Positions 51,860 to 60,720 of a stretch of DNA of 64,000 nucleotides are shown here, in pieces. Positions within the stretch are counted from its first letter, which is position 1. Each line of letters opens with the position of its first letter. Both the position numbers and the translations under genes were made by a program. Below the pieces are notes generated by a model. It saw only the letters and a list, made by a program, of their open reading frames with translations, had not been told where the DNA came from and did not search any database. The DNA is from Algoriphagus boritolerans DSM 17298 = JCM 18970 (GTDB lineage: Bacteria; Bacteroidota; Bacteroidia; Cytophagales; Cyclobacteriaceae). The DNA is taken from NCBI RefSeq assembly GCF_900108085.1, contig NZ_FNVR01000016.1:1-64000 (forward strand), written 5' to 3'.

Positions 51860-53248
51860 ATGAACCGATATATTGACCTGATCCAACAGACTTTTGACTT
51901 TCCCACCAAAGAGTTTCATGTAGAAGACAATCAACTCTACTTCAATGGAGTCAACCTGATGGAAATCATCGAAACTTATGGCACGCCGCTTAAGCTGACC
52001 TATTTGCCAAAGATTTCAGAAAGCATCCAGAACGCCAAAACCTATTTTGGCAATGCCATGGAAACGCATAATTATCAGGGGAAATACACCTATTGCTATT
52101 GTACCAAATCTTCGCACTTCAGCTTTGTCTTGGATGAGGCTTTGAAGAACGACATCCACCTCGAAACTTCCTCGACATTCGACATTCCTTTGGTTCGTAG
52201 TCTCTATGCAAAGGGGAAAATCACCAAAGACACCCACATCATCTGCAATGGGTTTAAGCGCGAACTTTACAAAAAATACATTTCAGAGCTATTAAATGAT
52301 GGTTTTACGAACTGTATTCCAATCTTGGATAATATCGGTGAGATCGATTATTACCTGGAGCATGTGAAAGTGCCCTTTCAGGTAGGTATTCGTATCGCGG
52401 CGGACGAGGAACCGAAATTTGGCTTTTACACTTCCAGGCTGGGTGTTCGATACAATGATATCCTGAAGCTTTACGAAGAAAAAATCCAGGATAATCCTTT
52501 GGTGAGCCTGAAGATGCTTCACTTTTTTATCAATTCAGGAATCAAGGACACGGCCTATTATTGGTCAGAATTGACCCGATTTATCCAGAAATATGTGGAT
52601 CTGAAAAAGATCGCTCCCTCCTTGGACACCATGGATATCGGTGGAGGCTGGCCGATTAAGACCAATGTGTTTTTCGATTACGATTACCAATACATGGCTG
52701 ATCAGATCGTCAAAAATATCAAGTGGATGTGTGCCAAAAACAACACGACCGAACCGAATATTTTCACTGAGTTTGGCAGCTTTACAGTAGGAGAAAGTGG
52801 GGCAGTACTCTACTCGATTTTGGAAGAAAAGCTCCAAAACGACAAGGAACTCTGGTACATGATTGACGGATCATTTATCACCCAATTGCCTGATAGCTGG
52901 GGATTAAATCAAAAGTTTATCATGCTGGCAGTCAACAATTGGGATGAAACCTATCAGGGGATTTCGCTTGGCGGCTTGACCTGTGACAGCATGGATTACT
53001 ACAACTCTGAAGCACACCAGTACAACATCTACCTACCCAAAATCGAACCCGGCAGAAAACAGTATATTGGTTTCTTCCATACCGGAGCCTATCAGGAGTC
53101 ACTTGGCGGTTATGGCGGAATCCAACATTGTTTGATTCCAGCACCCAAGCATGTCTTGATTGATCGGGATGAAAACGGCAACATCACGCATCGCCTTTTT
53201 GCCAAAGATCAGACGGAGGAAAGTATGCTGAAGGTGTTGGGATATTGA
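51860..53248 (+). CDS. Arginine decarboxylase (fold-type III)
   Basis: A 462-residue PLP enzyme of the alanine-racemase fold. The PLP Lys is in YTYCYCTKSSHFSFV. Other motifs are LDTMDIGGGWPI (glycine-rich phosphate loop), FTEFGSFTVGESG and CDSMDYYN, and the C-terminal FFHTGAYQESLGGYGGIQHCLIPAP. It resembles the Bacteroidota arginine decarboxylase, forming agmatine for polyamine synthesis. No spermidine genes are next to it, but arginase and argS are nearby. Confidence 0.9.
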   Translation: MNRYIDLIQQTFDFPTKEFHVEDNQLYFNGVNLMEIIETYGTPLKLTYLPKISESIQNAKTYFGNAMETHNYQGKYTYCYCTKSSHFSFVLDEALKNDIHLETSSTFDIPLVRSLYAKGKITKDTHIICNGFKRELYKKYISELLNDGFTNCIPILDNIGEIDYYLEHVKVPFQVGIRIAADEEPKFGFYTSRLGVRYNDILKLYEEKIQDNPLVSLKMLHFFINSGIKDTAYYWSELTRFIQKYVDLKKIAPSLDTMDIGGGWPIKTNVFFDYDYQYMADQIVKNIKWMCAKNNTTEPNIFTEFGSFTVGESGAVLYSILEEKLQNDKELWYMIDGSFITQLPDSWGLNQKFIMLAVNNWDETYQGISLGGLTCDSMDYYNSEAHQYNIYLPKIEPGRKQYIGFFHTGAYQESLGGYGGIQHCLIPAPKHVLIDRDENGNITHRLFAKDQTEESMLKVLGY

Positions 53249-53258
53249 AGTTTTTAAT

Positions 53259-53286
53259 TTCGACCAGTGAGTGGGAACGCTCACTG
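53259..53286. repeat. Palindrome after the decarboxylase gene
   Basis: CCAGTGAG and CTCACTGG form a stem with loop TGGGAACG (53262-53285). There is no T-run, so it is more likely a dispersed palindrome than a terminator. Confidence 0.5.
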
Positions 53287-53414
53287 GGGAAATAAACCGA
53301 AGCCGTTAGGCCAAAGAGGAATGAGGTTTTATTAAACCCATCTTCACCATTAGATTATTTTTTTCAAGGTGTACACCGTACTCCATTTGATTTAAAATGT
53401 TCCTTTGAGTATCA

Positions 53415-53930
53415 TCAAATCCCTTCCTGTTTGCTTTTGGTAGGTTGAATTTGCTCATAGGTTTCGATAAATTCTTTGTTTGCAATGCGATAAATTTCAC
53501 TTTTCTCCAAAGAAATCACCAAAAAATCGCCTGGCTTGAGGACAATGGATTCTTTCCAAGGAGCCTGAAATTCTAAGATATCCTGCGCACCAAGATTTTC
53601 TAAATCCTGTGCGGAGACTTTCATTGCGGAGATTTCTCCTTTTGGACGATAGCATCCCCATCCATTTCCAAGTGAATCCAACAAGCTGTATTTTTTTTCA
53701 AAAGTTTCTGCTTTGATGAGGTAGCTTTCTTTGGCAGAGGTCTGATTTTCAACAAACCAGTCGCCTTTTTCCGCTGTATTTTTGGTTTCTATTCCATCGC
53801 TGGTGCGGGTCACTACGACTAATCCCGGTTCGGCTTTTTTGGCCCGGACCAGACTTTTCTTCTTGTATCGTTTACCCTGCGATTCCATCAGGGGTAAAAA
53901 ATGTTCCAGCATTTCTTTCTGAGAGATCAT
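53415..53930 (-). CDS. PGDYG-like protein
   Basis: A 171-residue protein with two similar halves, each containing a KGDWFVEN or PGDFLVIS core followed by an aromatic segment (e.g. EIYRIANKEFIETYE). The PGD-F/Y-x-V pattern resembles PGDYG-domain proteins, annotated as function unknown. No signal peptide or catalytic motif is visible. The gap 53249-53414 holds the palindrome at 53262. Confidence 0.6.
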   Translation of the reverse strand: MISQKEMLEHFLPLMESQGKRYKKKSLVRAKKAEPGLVVVTRTSDGIETKNTAEKGDWFVENQTSAKESYLIKAETFEKKYSLLDSLGNGWGCYRPKGEISAMKVSAQDLENLGAQDILEFQAPWKESIVLKPGDFLVISLEKSEIYRIANKEFIETYEQIQPTKSKQEGI

Positions 53931-54018
53931 AGCTTTTTAAATGGTGAGATAAGCCTAAAATAAGTAAATAATCGGCAATTATCACCTGGATCTTGTACTA
54001 AACTCAGTGGAAACCAGT

Positions 54019-54351
54019 CTAATCCAGATCGTTTTCAAATAGGAAATTCTGATAGGCATTTTTCAGCTCTTTGAGTGTTTTTTCTTCTTTTTGACTTTGT
54101 GCCAAATGAATTCCCTTTTCAAATATTTCCTTTGCTTTTTCTATTTGACCTAGCTCAAAAAAGAAATGAGCTGAAGGAAAATAAACAGGGAGGTAACTTG
54201 GATGGTTTAGGAGTAAAAAGTCCAATATTTCGGAGGCCTCATCAGGATCTATTTCTTTGATTTCCAATGCTAAAGCATACCGATTAAATGGATTTTCAGG
54301 TTCTTCTTTAATGTACTCCCGAAGTAAATGCACCCTTTCCAAATTGCCCAT
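54019..54351 (-). CDS. TPR-like repeat protein
   Basis: A 110-residue protein from ATG 54351 (MGNLERVHLLREYIKEEPENPFNRYALA). It contains two or three TPR-like helical pairs: PENPFNRYALALEIKEIDPDEASEILDFL and YLPVYFPSAHFFFELGQIEKAKEIFEKGIHLA. Such repeats mediate protein contacts. Function unknown; opposite strand to the etf operon. Confidence 0.82.
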   Translation of the reverse strand: MGNLERVHLLREYIKEEPENPFNRYALALEIKEIDPDEASEILDFLLLNHPSYLPVYFPSAHFFFELGQIEKAKEIFEKGIHLAQSQKEEKTLKELKNAYQNFLFENDLD

Positions 54352-54423
54352 GAATAGTTTTTTTATTGAAGGTAGCCTGTTATTTTCACGCAAATAAATT
54401 TAATATAACCTAACTCTAAACCA

Positions 54424-55161
54424 ATGAAGATTCTTGTTTGTATCACCCACGTACCGGATACGACTTCCAAGATTCAGTTTACTGCCAACAATACCAAATT
54501 TGATAGCACCGGAGTTCAGTTTATTATCGGACCATACGATGATTATGCACTCGCAAGAGCTGTGGAGCTCAGAGATCAGACAGGTGGCACCTTGACTGCA
54601 ATAAATGTGGGAGAAGCTGAGACGGAACCGACCTTAAGAAAATCCCTAGCCATAGGTGCAGATGATGCGATTCGCGTCAATTCTTTTCCCAAAGATTCAT
54701 TTTTTGTAGCCAAGCAAATCGCACATTATGCCAAAGAAGGCGGGTATGATTTGATTTTGATGGGTCGTGAATCAATTGATTTCAATGGTGGGATGGTTCA
54801 TGGTATGGTCGGTGAACTGCTGGGAATGCCGTCATTTTCCCCGGTTATGAAATTAGAAGTAGATGGAAAAACAGTGAAAATGGCACGCGAAATCGAAGGC
54901 GGTAAAGAAATGCTCGAAGCCCAACTTCCCCTGATCGCAGGGTGCCAGGAACCGATAGCAGAATGGAAAATTCCAAATATGCGCGGGATTATGTCCGCTC
55001 GGACCAAACCATTGAAGGTGGTAGAGCCTATATCCGACGAAACCCAAACCGAAGTCAGCAGCTACCAGTTACCTCCTGCCAAAGGGTCTGTGAAACTGGT
55101 GGACAAAGACAATGTAGCTGAGTTGGTAAAATTGCTTAAAAACGAAGCGAAAGTACTTTAA
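54424..55161 (+). CDS. etfB: Electron transfer flavoprotein beta subunit
   Basis: A 245-residue ETF beta. The N-terminus MKILVCITHVPDTTSKIQFT and the central GGTLTAINVGEAETEPTLRKSLAIGADDAIRV are characteristic, and LILMGRESIDFNGGMVHGMVGELLGMPSF follows. It carries AMP and pairs with EtfA (next gene) to shuttle electrons from acyl-CoA dehydrogenases to the respiratory chain. First gene of etfB-etfA-DUF151. Confidence 0.95.
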   Translation: MKILVCITHVPDTTSKIQFTANNTKFDSTGVQFIIGPYDDYALARAVELRDQTGGTLTAINVGEAETEPTLRKSLAIGADDAIRVNSFPKDSFFVAKQIAHYAKEGGYDLILMGRESIDFNGGMVHGMVGELLGMPSFSPVMKLEVDGKTVKMAREIEGGKEMLEAQLPLIAGCQEPIAEWKIPNMRGIMSARTKPLKVVEPISDETQTEVSSYQLPPAKGSVKLVDKDNVAELVKLLKNEAKVL

Positions 55162-55196
55162 TTATTTAGTTTTAAGATTCATAAAATCAAGATATT

Positions 55197-56165
55197 ATGT
55201 CAATTTTAGTATATCTAGAACATGCTGAAGGAAAAGTAAAAAAAACCAGTCTGGAGGCTGTTTCTTTTGCCAATGCCTTGGCAGCCCAGACGGGTGAGGG
55301 AGATGTGGTTGCCGTAGCTTTAGGTACTATTGGAAGCGCAGAGTTGGTTGCTGTAGGCAAAGCGGGAGCCTCAAAAGTGTTGCATGCAGATGATCCCAGA
55401 TTAACTGATGGAGTGATTCAGGCTCATGCTACTGCGGTGTCGCAGGCATTTTCTTCCGTGGGAGCTAAAACACTGGTCATGGCGAAATCTTCCCTCGGGG
55501 ATGCAGTAGCCGCCAGACTTTCGATTAAATTGAATGCTGGGTTAGTTTCAAATGTGGTAGAACTTCCCAATACTTCCGGAGGATATGTAGTGAAAAGAAG
55601 TATCTACACAGGTAAAGCTTTTGCAGAAACGACCATCAGCACAGAAAACAAAATTCTGGCAGTTAAGAAAAATGCAGTAGATTTGAAGACTGATGGTGGG
55701 GAAGCATCCGTTGAAAAATTAGCGGTAACCCTTTCTGAATCCGACTTTGCCTCGAAAATTACCAATACGGAACGAGCTACGGGAGAGATTTTGCTACCTG
55801 AAGCGGATATTGTAGTTTCTGGTGGACGGGGTCTGAAAGGTCCTGAAAATTGGGGAATGATAGAAGAACTGGCCAAAACGCTGGGTGCTGCTACGGGTTG
55901 CTCCAAGCCTGTTTCTGACCTTGGATGGAGACCACATCATGAGCACGTAGGACAAACAGGGGTAAAAGTTGCGCCTAGTTTATATATTGCTGTAGGAATT
56001 TCAGGCGCTATTCAACATCTTGCAGGTGTGAACTCCTCAAAGTGTATCGTAGTGATCAATAAAGATCCTGAGGCGCCATTTTTCAGAGCTGCCGATTACG
56101 GGATTGTTGGAGATGCTTTTGAGGTAGTACCCAAACTAACAGCAGCACTTAAAGAAGAACTTTAA
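55197..56165 (+). CDS. etfA: Electron transfer flavoprotein alpha subunit
   Basis: A 322-residue FAD-binding ETF alpha. The FAD domain shows GGRGLKGPENWGMIEELAKTLGAATGCSKPVSDLGWRPHHEHVGQTGVKV (seen in part), then YIAVGISGAIQHLAGVNSSKCIVVINKDPEAPFF, and the C-terminus DAFEVVPKLTAAL. The N-terminal half is less conserved. 35 bp after etfB; the next gene starts 5 bp after its stop. Confidence 0.95.
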   Translation: MSILVYLEHAEGKVKKTSLEAVSFANALAAQTGEGDVVAVALGTIGSAELVAVGKAGASKVLHADDPRLTDGVIQAHATAVSQAFSSVGAKTLVMAKSSLGDAVAARLSIKLNAGLVSNVVELPNTSGGYVVKRSIYTGKAFAETTISTENKILAVKKNAVDLKTDGGEASVEKLAVTLSESDFASKITNTERATGEILLPEADIVVSGGRGLKGPENWGMIEELAKTLGAATGCSKPVSDLGWRPHHEHVGQTGVKVAPSLYIAVGISGAIQHLAGVNSSKCIVVINKDPEAPFFRAADYGIVGDAFEVVPKLTAALKEEL

Positions 56166-56170
56166 TTTTT

Positions 56171-56770
56171 GTGGAAAAACTTGTAGAACTGGAGATTTTG
56201 GGACTTTCGTCCAATCATTCCCAATCAGGGTCGTTCACTCTGGTCATGGGAGAGGTGGATGGAAGTCGGAGATTGCCAATCGTAATTGGGATGTTTGAAG
56301 CTCAGGCCATTGCTATTGAGATTGAGAAAATAATTCCCAACCGTCCGATGACACATGATCTGTTCCGATCCTTTGCAGATAGTTTCAAATTTGAGATTGA
56401 TAAAATCGTCATTTCAGATATGAAGGAAGGGGTCTTTTATGCAAAAATTCATTGCAAAAGTGGTTCTACGAATGTCGAAATTGACAGTCGTCCGTCTGAT
56501 GCTATTGCTATAGCAGTCAGATTTTCTTCCCATATTTTATGTGCCGAAAAAGTAATGTCGGAAGCTGCAATCGAATTTACTGAAGAGGATAAGAAACTGG
56601 AAAGTAGAAAGGAAACTACCCCAGAGACTCAAAAAGTACCTTCAAAGAAAGAAGGGTCGCTTAAAGATTTTAGTTTGGACAAACTCAATCAGCTTCTGGA
56701 GAAAGCGATAACGAATGAAGATTATGAGCGAGCAGCACGGATTAGAGACGAAATAAATAAGAGAAATTGA
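56171..56770 (+). CDS. Bifunctional nuclease-like protein (DUF151 plus UVR motif)
   Basis: A 199-residue protein from GTG 56171. The DUF151 domain (about 1-135) contains SGSFTLVMGEVDGSRRLPIVIGMFEAQAIAIEIE and RPSDAIAIAVRFSSHILCAEKVM. A charged linker leads to a C-terminal UvrB/UvrC-type motif (LNQLLEKAITNEDYERAARIRDEINKR). DUF151 proteins have nuclease activity in some organisms. It is directly downstream of etfA and likely co-transcribed. Confidence 0.92.
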   Translation: MEKLVELEILGLSSNHSQSGSFTLVMGEVDGSRRLPIVIGMFEAQAIAIEIEKIIPNRPMTHDLFRSFADSFKFEIDKIVISDMKEGVFYAKIHCKSGSTNVEIDSRPSDAIAIAVRFSSHILCAEKVMSEAAIEFTEEDKKLESRKETTPETQKVPSKKEGSLKDFSLDKLNQLLEKAITNEDYERAARIRDEINKRN

Positions 56771-56777
56771 TTCATTC

Positions 56778-56806
56778 AAAGCCCGGAAATTTTCGGGCTT
56801 TTTTCT
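56778..56806 (+). terminator. Terminator of etfB-etfA-DUF151
   Basis: AAAGCCCGGAAA and TTTTCGGGCTTT stem followed by TTTTCTTG, 8 bp after the stop. Confidence 0.88.
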
Positions 56807-56855
56807 TGACCTTGTTTGGGTTATTTTTAGCGCTTCGTTTATTTAATTAGATTTC

Positions 56856-58139
56856 ATGGACTATTTGAGAGGAACCTTTGGTTTGGCGATTATCGTATTG
56901 GTAGCCTTTATTTTTTCAAGTAATAAAAAAAAGATAGACTGGCGACTGGTTGTAATCGGGATATCGCTACAGCTGGTTTTTGGATTTTTGATCACCAAAG
57001 TCGAATTCGTCCGTGCCGGTTTTGAATTGCTTTCTGAGGGTTTTGTGAAATTCTTGAGCTTTAGCGAAGCCGGAGCAATTTTCATTTTCGGTGATTTGGC
57101 AGGTGATAGCTTCGGATTCATTTTCGCGTTTAAAGTACTTCCTACCATTATTTTCTTTTCCACGGTTTCATCAGGATTGTATTACCTGGGGATTTTGCAA
57201 AAAATCGTCTACGGGATAGCTTGGGTCATGGCTCGGACAATGCGGCTTTCGGGCCCGGAATCACTTTCTGCGGCCGGAAATATCTTTCTTGGGCAGACTG
57301 AAGCACCGCTTTTAGTGCGGCCTTTTATTCCCACCATGAGTAAATCTGAGCTGATGTGTCTGATGACTGGAGGGATGGCAACTATTGCCGGTGGGGTTTT
57401 GGCCGGTTATGTGGCGTTTTTGGGAGGGGATAACTTGGAAGAGCAAAGTAAATTCGCAGCCTATCTTTTGGGTGCAAGTATCATGAACGCACCTGCGGCC
57501 ATCGTTTTGTCCAAGATCTTTATACCCGAAACAGAAAAAGAAATCAAGCAGGATAAGCTGGAAGTCAACGAAGAGGCCATTGGAGTAAATCTGATTGATG
57601 CTATGTCCATCGGTGCCTCAGAAGGCTTAAAATTGGCATTGAATGTAGGAGGGATGCTACTGGCCTTTATTGCGGTGATCGCTGCAATCAACTTTGGACT
57701 AAGCGGCTTGATCGGAGAGTATACCGGCCTGAATGTTTTGGTGGAAAACTCGACCAACGGTCAATTCAAAGGTTTTTCTTTGGAATATATTTTTGGACAA
57801 ATGTTCCGGGTATTTGCCTGGGTGATCGGTGTGGATTGGGTAGATACTTTGCAGGTGGGTAGCCTTCTGGGACAAAAGACGGTCATCAATGAATTTGTGG
57901 CCTATCTCAGTCTGGCAGAAATGAAAGAGGCTGGATCACTGAGCACCAAGTCTGTAGTGATTGCCACGTATGCGCTATGCGGGTTCTCTAATTTCAGCTC
58001 GATTGCTATCCAGTTGGGAGGCATTTCAATCATTGCTCCAAACCAGCAAGGAAATTTGAGTCGATTGGGTTTCAAATCTTTGGCAGCAGCCTCATTGGCC
58101 TGCCTGATGACTGCAACGATAGCGGGAATGCTTTTTTGA
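56856..58139 (+). CDS. nupC: Nucleoside transporter (NupC family)
   Basis: A 427-residue inner-membrane concentrative nucleoside transporter with about ten helices. Diagnostic blocks: GLYYLGILQKIVYGIAWVMARTMRLSGPESLSAAGNIFLGQTEAPLLVRPFI (SGxES and GQTEAP), MTGGMATIAGGVLAGYVAFLG, and C-terminal TYALCGFSNFSSIAIQLGGI. Takes up nucleosides with ions. After the terminator at 56778, so an independent transcript. Confidence 0.95.
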   Translation: MDYLRGTFGLAIIVLVAFIFSSNKKKIDWRLVVIGISLQLVFGFLITKVEFVRAGFELLSEGFVKFLSFSEAGAIFIFGDLAGDSFGFIFAFKVLPTIIFFSTVSSGLYYLGILQKIVYGIAWVMARTMRLSGPESLSAAGNIFLGQTEAPLLVRPFIPTMSKSELMCLMTGGMATIAGGVLAGYVAFLGGDNLEEQSKFAAYLLGASIMNAPAAIVLSKIFIPETEKEIKQDKLEVNEEAIGVNLIDAMSIGASEGLKLALNVGGMLLAFIAVIAAINFGLSGLIGEYTGLNVLVENSTNGQFKGFSLEYIFGQMFRVFAWVIGVDWVDTLQVGSLLGQKTVINEFVAYLSLAEMKEAGSLSTKSVVIATYALCGFSNFSSIAIQLGGISIIAPNQQGNLSRLGFKSLAAASLACLMTATIAGMLF

Positions 58140-58200
58140 AAGTATCTAGTATTAAGTAATAAGACGCAAGATTTAAGACGTTAGACTCAAATAGTAGAAC
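58140..58200. repeat. AAGTATTAAG-type low-complexity tract
   Basis: Degenerate TAGTATTAAGTAATAAGACG, CAAGATTTAAGACG units, similar to 29960-30012 and 62520-62590. Confidence 0.5.
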
Positions 58201-58240
58201 TTACCAAGTTGTTTTAATTGGTAGAATATCCAAAACACTA

Positions 58241-58274
58241 AAAAAGCCCGATTTCAATCCGAAATCGGGCTTTT
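58241..58274. terminator. Convergent terminator between nupC and the M28 gene
   Basis: AAGCCCGATTTC and GAAATCGGGCTT stem, perfect, loop AATCC, A-run before and TTTTGT after, so usable from both strands. Confidence 0.88.
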
Positions 58275-58306
58275 GTCTTATAGCTAAGTCTCGTGTCTAA
58301 TTAAAA

Positions 58307-59770
58307 CTAGTTATCTCCATAGAGCGCTTTGCTGACTTCTTCATACTTATCTCCGGGAGTCCAAACAGGTCTTTGATCCCAATTGGCAATCTTTTGTGCA
58401 CTTAAAATGTAAGACTTCCAATACACTTGTGCATAATCCAGGTCAAAGTTATCCACATGATCACCAGCCTTGTGGTAATATTTCTGAATCTCATCGTCAA
58501 ATGCAGTAAAACCCAAGGAAAAAGTCGGAGCTGGAATTCCTTTTCTTGCAAAATTCACATTATCCGAACGATCATACAACCCCTGTTCGGGAGAGGGATC
58601 CGCTATCGCCTTAATACCGAATTCAGCTACGGCTTCTTCTAAAAGAAAATCAGCACTTGTCCTGCCAAGTCCTATGACGGTGATGATAGAGGTGTCATTA
58701 TATCCTCCATTATCAATGTTGAGGTTATAGACAATTTGATTCAGGGGAACCAATGGATTATTTGCAAAATACGCACTGCCTAATAATCCCTTTTCTTCAG
58801 CAGTCCAAAGTGCGATCAGAATGGAGCGTTTTGGAGGATTTTTAGCAAAAAATTTCGCCGCATTCATTACTGCCACGGTACCGACTGCATTATCCCGGGC
58901 ACCGTTGTAAATGGAATCCCCGGCAGCATCCGGCGTTCCCACACCGACGTGATCATAGTGGGCAGAAAGCATGATGTATTCATTTTTCAATTTCGGATCG
59001 GTTCCTTCGATCCAAGCGACGACGTTTTTGCCTTCTACCGGTGTATTCACTTTTCCTTCCACCTTTATTGTCGCAGCGCTGAGTTTTTCACCGGTCATCT
59101 TATTTTTGAGATCTTCTATCCATACATACGGAAGTTCGCTTGCCGAACCTTGATCCACGCTCATTTGTGGTCGGTTTAGAAATCCGGAGACTAACTGCCA
59201 GGGAATAGCAGGTACATTAAAGCGCTCAATCAATGCAACCGCCCCGGCTTCTTTGGCTCGAAGGGTTTTGCTTCTTCCTTCAGCAAAAAGTTGATTTGGG
59301 CTTAATTTTCCGGGTGCGCCTGCATTGGTTATGGCTATTTTTCCTGCAAGATCTTTTCCTGCAAAATCTTCATCGGTGCCAAAGCCTACTTCGACCAATT
59401 CAAAGGTTCCTGAGAATGATTTCCCATCCAGGACGAGCATATTTTTTCCCTGGATAAATTCGGAATCGCCTATTTTGATTGAACCTGACTTCGGTGGTGA
59501 AGATACCCGGAAAGGAATGTTTTGGTAAAATCCATCTGCCCCGAGTAGGGGTTTAGCACCTGCATTTTCGAGTTGTGTGGCGATAAAAGTGTAGGCCAGC
59601 TTCATTTCAGGACGTGCAGGGTCCCTTCCCATCAGCTCATCGGAAGCCAAATAGGTGAACTCCGCAACAGCAGCTTTTCCATCAAAGCTTTTTTCAATCT
59701 CTTGTCTTTGGGCAAATACGATTGAGCCTGTTGCTAGTAAAATGCACAGCGTGAGTGTTGATTTTGTCAT
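58307..59770 (-). CDS. M28 family metallopeptidase
   Basis: A 487-residue exported zinc aminopeptidase. Signal peptide: LCILLATGSIVFAQ. A PA-like insert (about 100-240) precedes the catalytic core: LSAHYDHVGVG (His), NGARDNAVGTVAVM (Asp), WTAEEKGLLGSAYF (Glu-Glu), NLNIDNGGY and DHVDNFDLDYAQVYW near the end (His). All expected zinc and general-base residues are present. Likely digests peptides in the periplasm or outside. Confidence 0.93.
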   Translation of the reverse strand: MTKSTLTLCILLATGSIVFAQRQEIEKSFDGKAAVAEFTYLASDELMGRDPARPEMKLAYTFIATQLENAGAKPLLGADGFYQNIPFRVSSPPKSGSIKIGDSEFIQGKNMLVLDGKSFSGTFELVEVGFGTDEDFAGKDLAGKIAITNAGAPGKLSPNQLFAEGRSKTLRAKEAGAVALIERFNVPAIPWQLVSGFLNRPQMSVDQGSASELPYVWIEDLKNKMTGEKLSAATIKVEGKVNTPVEGKNVVAWIEGTDPKLKNEYIMLSAHYDHVGVGTPDAAGDSIYNGARDNAVGTVAVMNAAKFFAKNPPKRSILIALWTAEEKGLLGSAYFANNPLVPLNQIVYNLNIDNGGYNDTSIITVIGLGRTSADFLLEEAVAEFGIKAIADPSPEQGLYDRSDNVNFARKGIPAPTFSLGFTAFDDEIQKYYHKAGDHVDNFDLDYAQVYWKSYILSAQKIANWDQRPVWTPGDKYEEVSKALYGDN

Positions 59771-59813
59771 AGGGTAATTATTAGCGGGTGAAAAATAGTG
59801 CTAAATCCCGGTT

Positions 59814-60530
59814 TCAGTCCGGTGTCTCTAGAATTTCATTCGGTTTCCACCCCAGTTCTTGCATGATTGTTCGGAAATGTACAGGAACAGGGCAGGAGAC
59901 CATAATTTTTTCTCCGGTGATCGGGTGATTTATGGATATCTTCCAGGCGTGTAACAAAAGGTTGTTCAAGCCAAATTGCTTTTCGAAAAAGATGTTTTGC
60001 TTATTGTCACCGTGCTTTTTGTCTCCGATAATGTAATGCCGGACATGTGCTAAATGCCTTCGGATCTGATGTGTCCGTCCGGTCAATAAGCCCACTTCGA
60101 GCAAACTGTAGCGACTCGTAGGGTAGCGCCCCGTGGAGTTAAACGGGATTTCTGATTCTGTCAGTACCTTGTATTTGGTTTGAGCTTCCTGAAGTTTACC
60201 GGATCGTTCACTGGTCAGGGGATGATCGATGAAGTTTTCTTTTTCTGAAGGGATGCCTCGCGCTATGCATAAGTAAGTTTTTTCCACTTTTCTGTCACTA
60301 AACTGCGCCTTCAGAAGGGGTAAAACTTCTTCATTTTTTGCAAAAAGTAAAGTTCCACTTGTGGCCCGATCCAATCGATGGACTGGTGCAACCCAAGATC
60401 CGATCTGATCGCGAAGTTGGATTAGCGCATTTTCGTCTTCCCCAAAAGCCTGTCGGGTCCGGTGAACCAGCAATCCGGCAGGCTTGTCGATAATGATTAG
60501 GTGTTCGTCTTCGAAGAGGATGTCTAGCAT
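59814..60530 (-). CDS. RluA-family pseudouridine synthase (TruC-like)
   Basis: A 238-residue synthase; ATG 60530 (MLDILFEDEHLIIIDKPAGLLVHR) is the family start and the longer reading runs into a repeat. The catalytic Asp is in APVHRLDRATSG. Further blocks are GLLTGRTHQIRRHLAHVRHYIIGDKKHG and LLLHAWKISINHPITGEKI. No S4 domain. TruC acts on tRNA and RluA on rRNA/tRNA; the exact target is unclear. Confidence 0.93.
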   Translation of the reverse strand: MLDILFEDEHLIIIDKPAGLLVHRTRQAFGEDENALIQLRDQIGSWVAPVHRLDRATSGTLLFAKNEEVLPLLKAQFSDRKVEKTYLCIARGIPSEKENFIDHPLTSERSGKLQEAQTKYKVLTESEIPFNSTGRYPTSRYSLLEVGLLTGRTHQIRRHLAHVRHYIIGDKKHGDNKQNIFFEKQFGLNNLLLHAWKISINHPITGEKIMVSCPVPVHFRTIMQELGWKPNEILETPD

Positions 60531-60532
60531 AT

Positions 60533-60720
60533 GGGTTTTTAACCACGGAGTCCGCGGAGGAAAATTGAGAGGGCGCAAAGAAAGTTGTATCGACAATTTA
60601 AATGCAACAAAAGCCTTCTCTGAGACCTCAAAAAGGCCGATTTCAGTTTTTAGGATTGAAGTCCATTTTAGAGTTTGACTAAGAAACTCCTAATTTCTCA
60701 GAGCTCTCTGTGGTGATTTA
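60533..60720. repeat. Inverted-end intergenic element, 188 bp
   Basis: Left end GGTTTTTAACCACGGAG, right end on the minus strand TTTAAATCACCACAGAG. It fills the gap from the RluA-family gene's start to the mnmA stop, and its right end includes the mnmA stop codon. Interior: GTCCGCGGAGGAAAATTGAG, GGGCGCAAAGAAAG. No gene. Confidence 0.7.

Noticed and set aside
53306-53500. 64-aa open frame on the minus strand
   Set aside because: It overlaps the 3' end of the PGDYG-like gene in another frame and shows no start signal or family.
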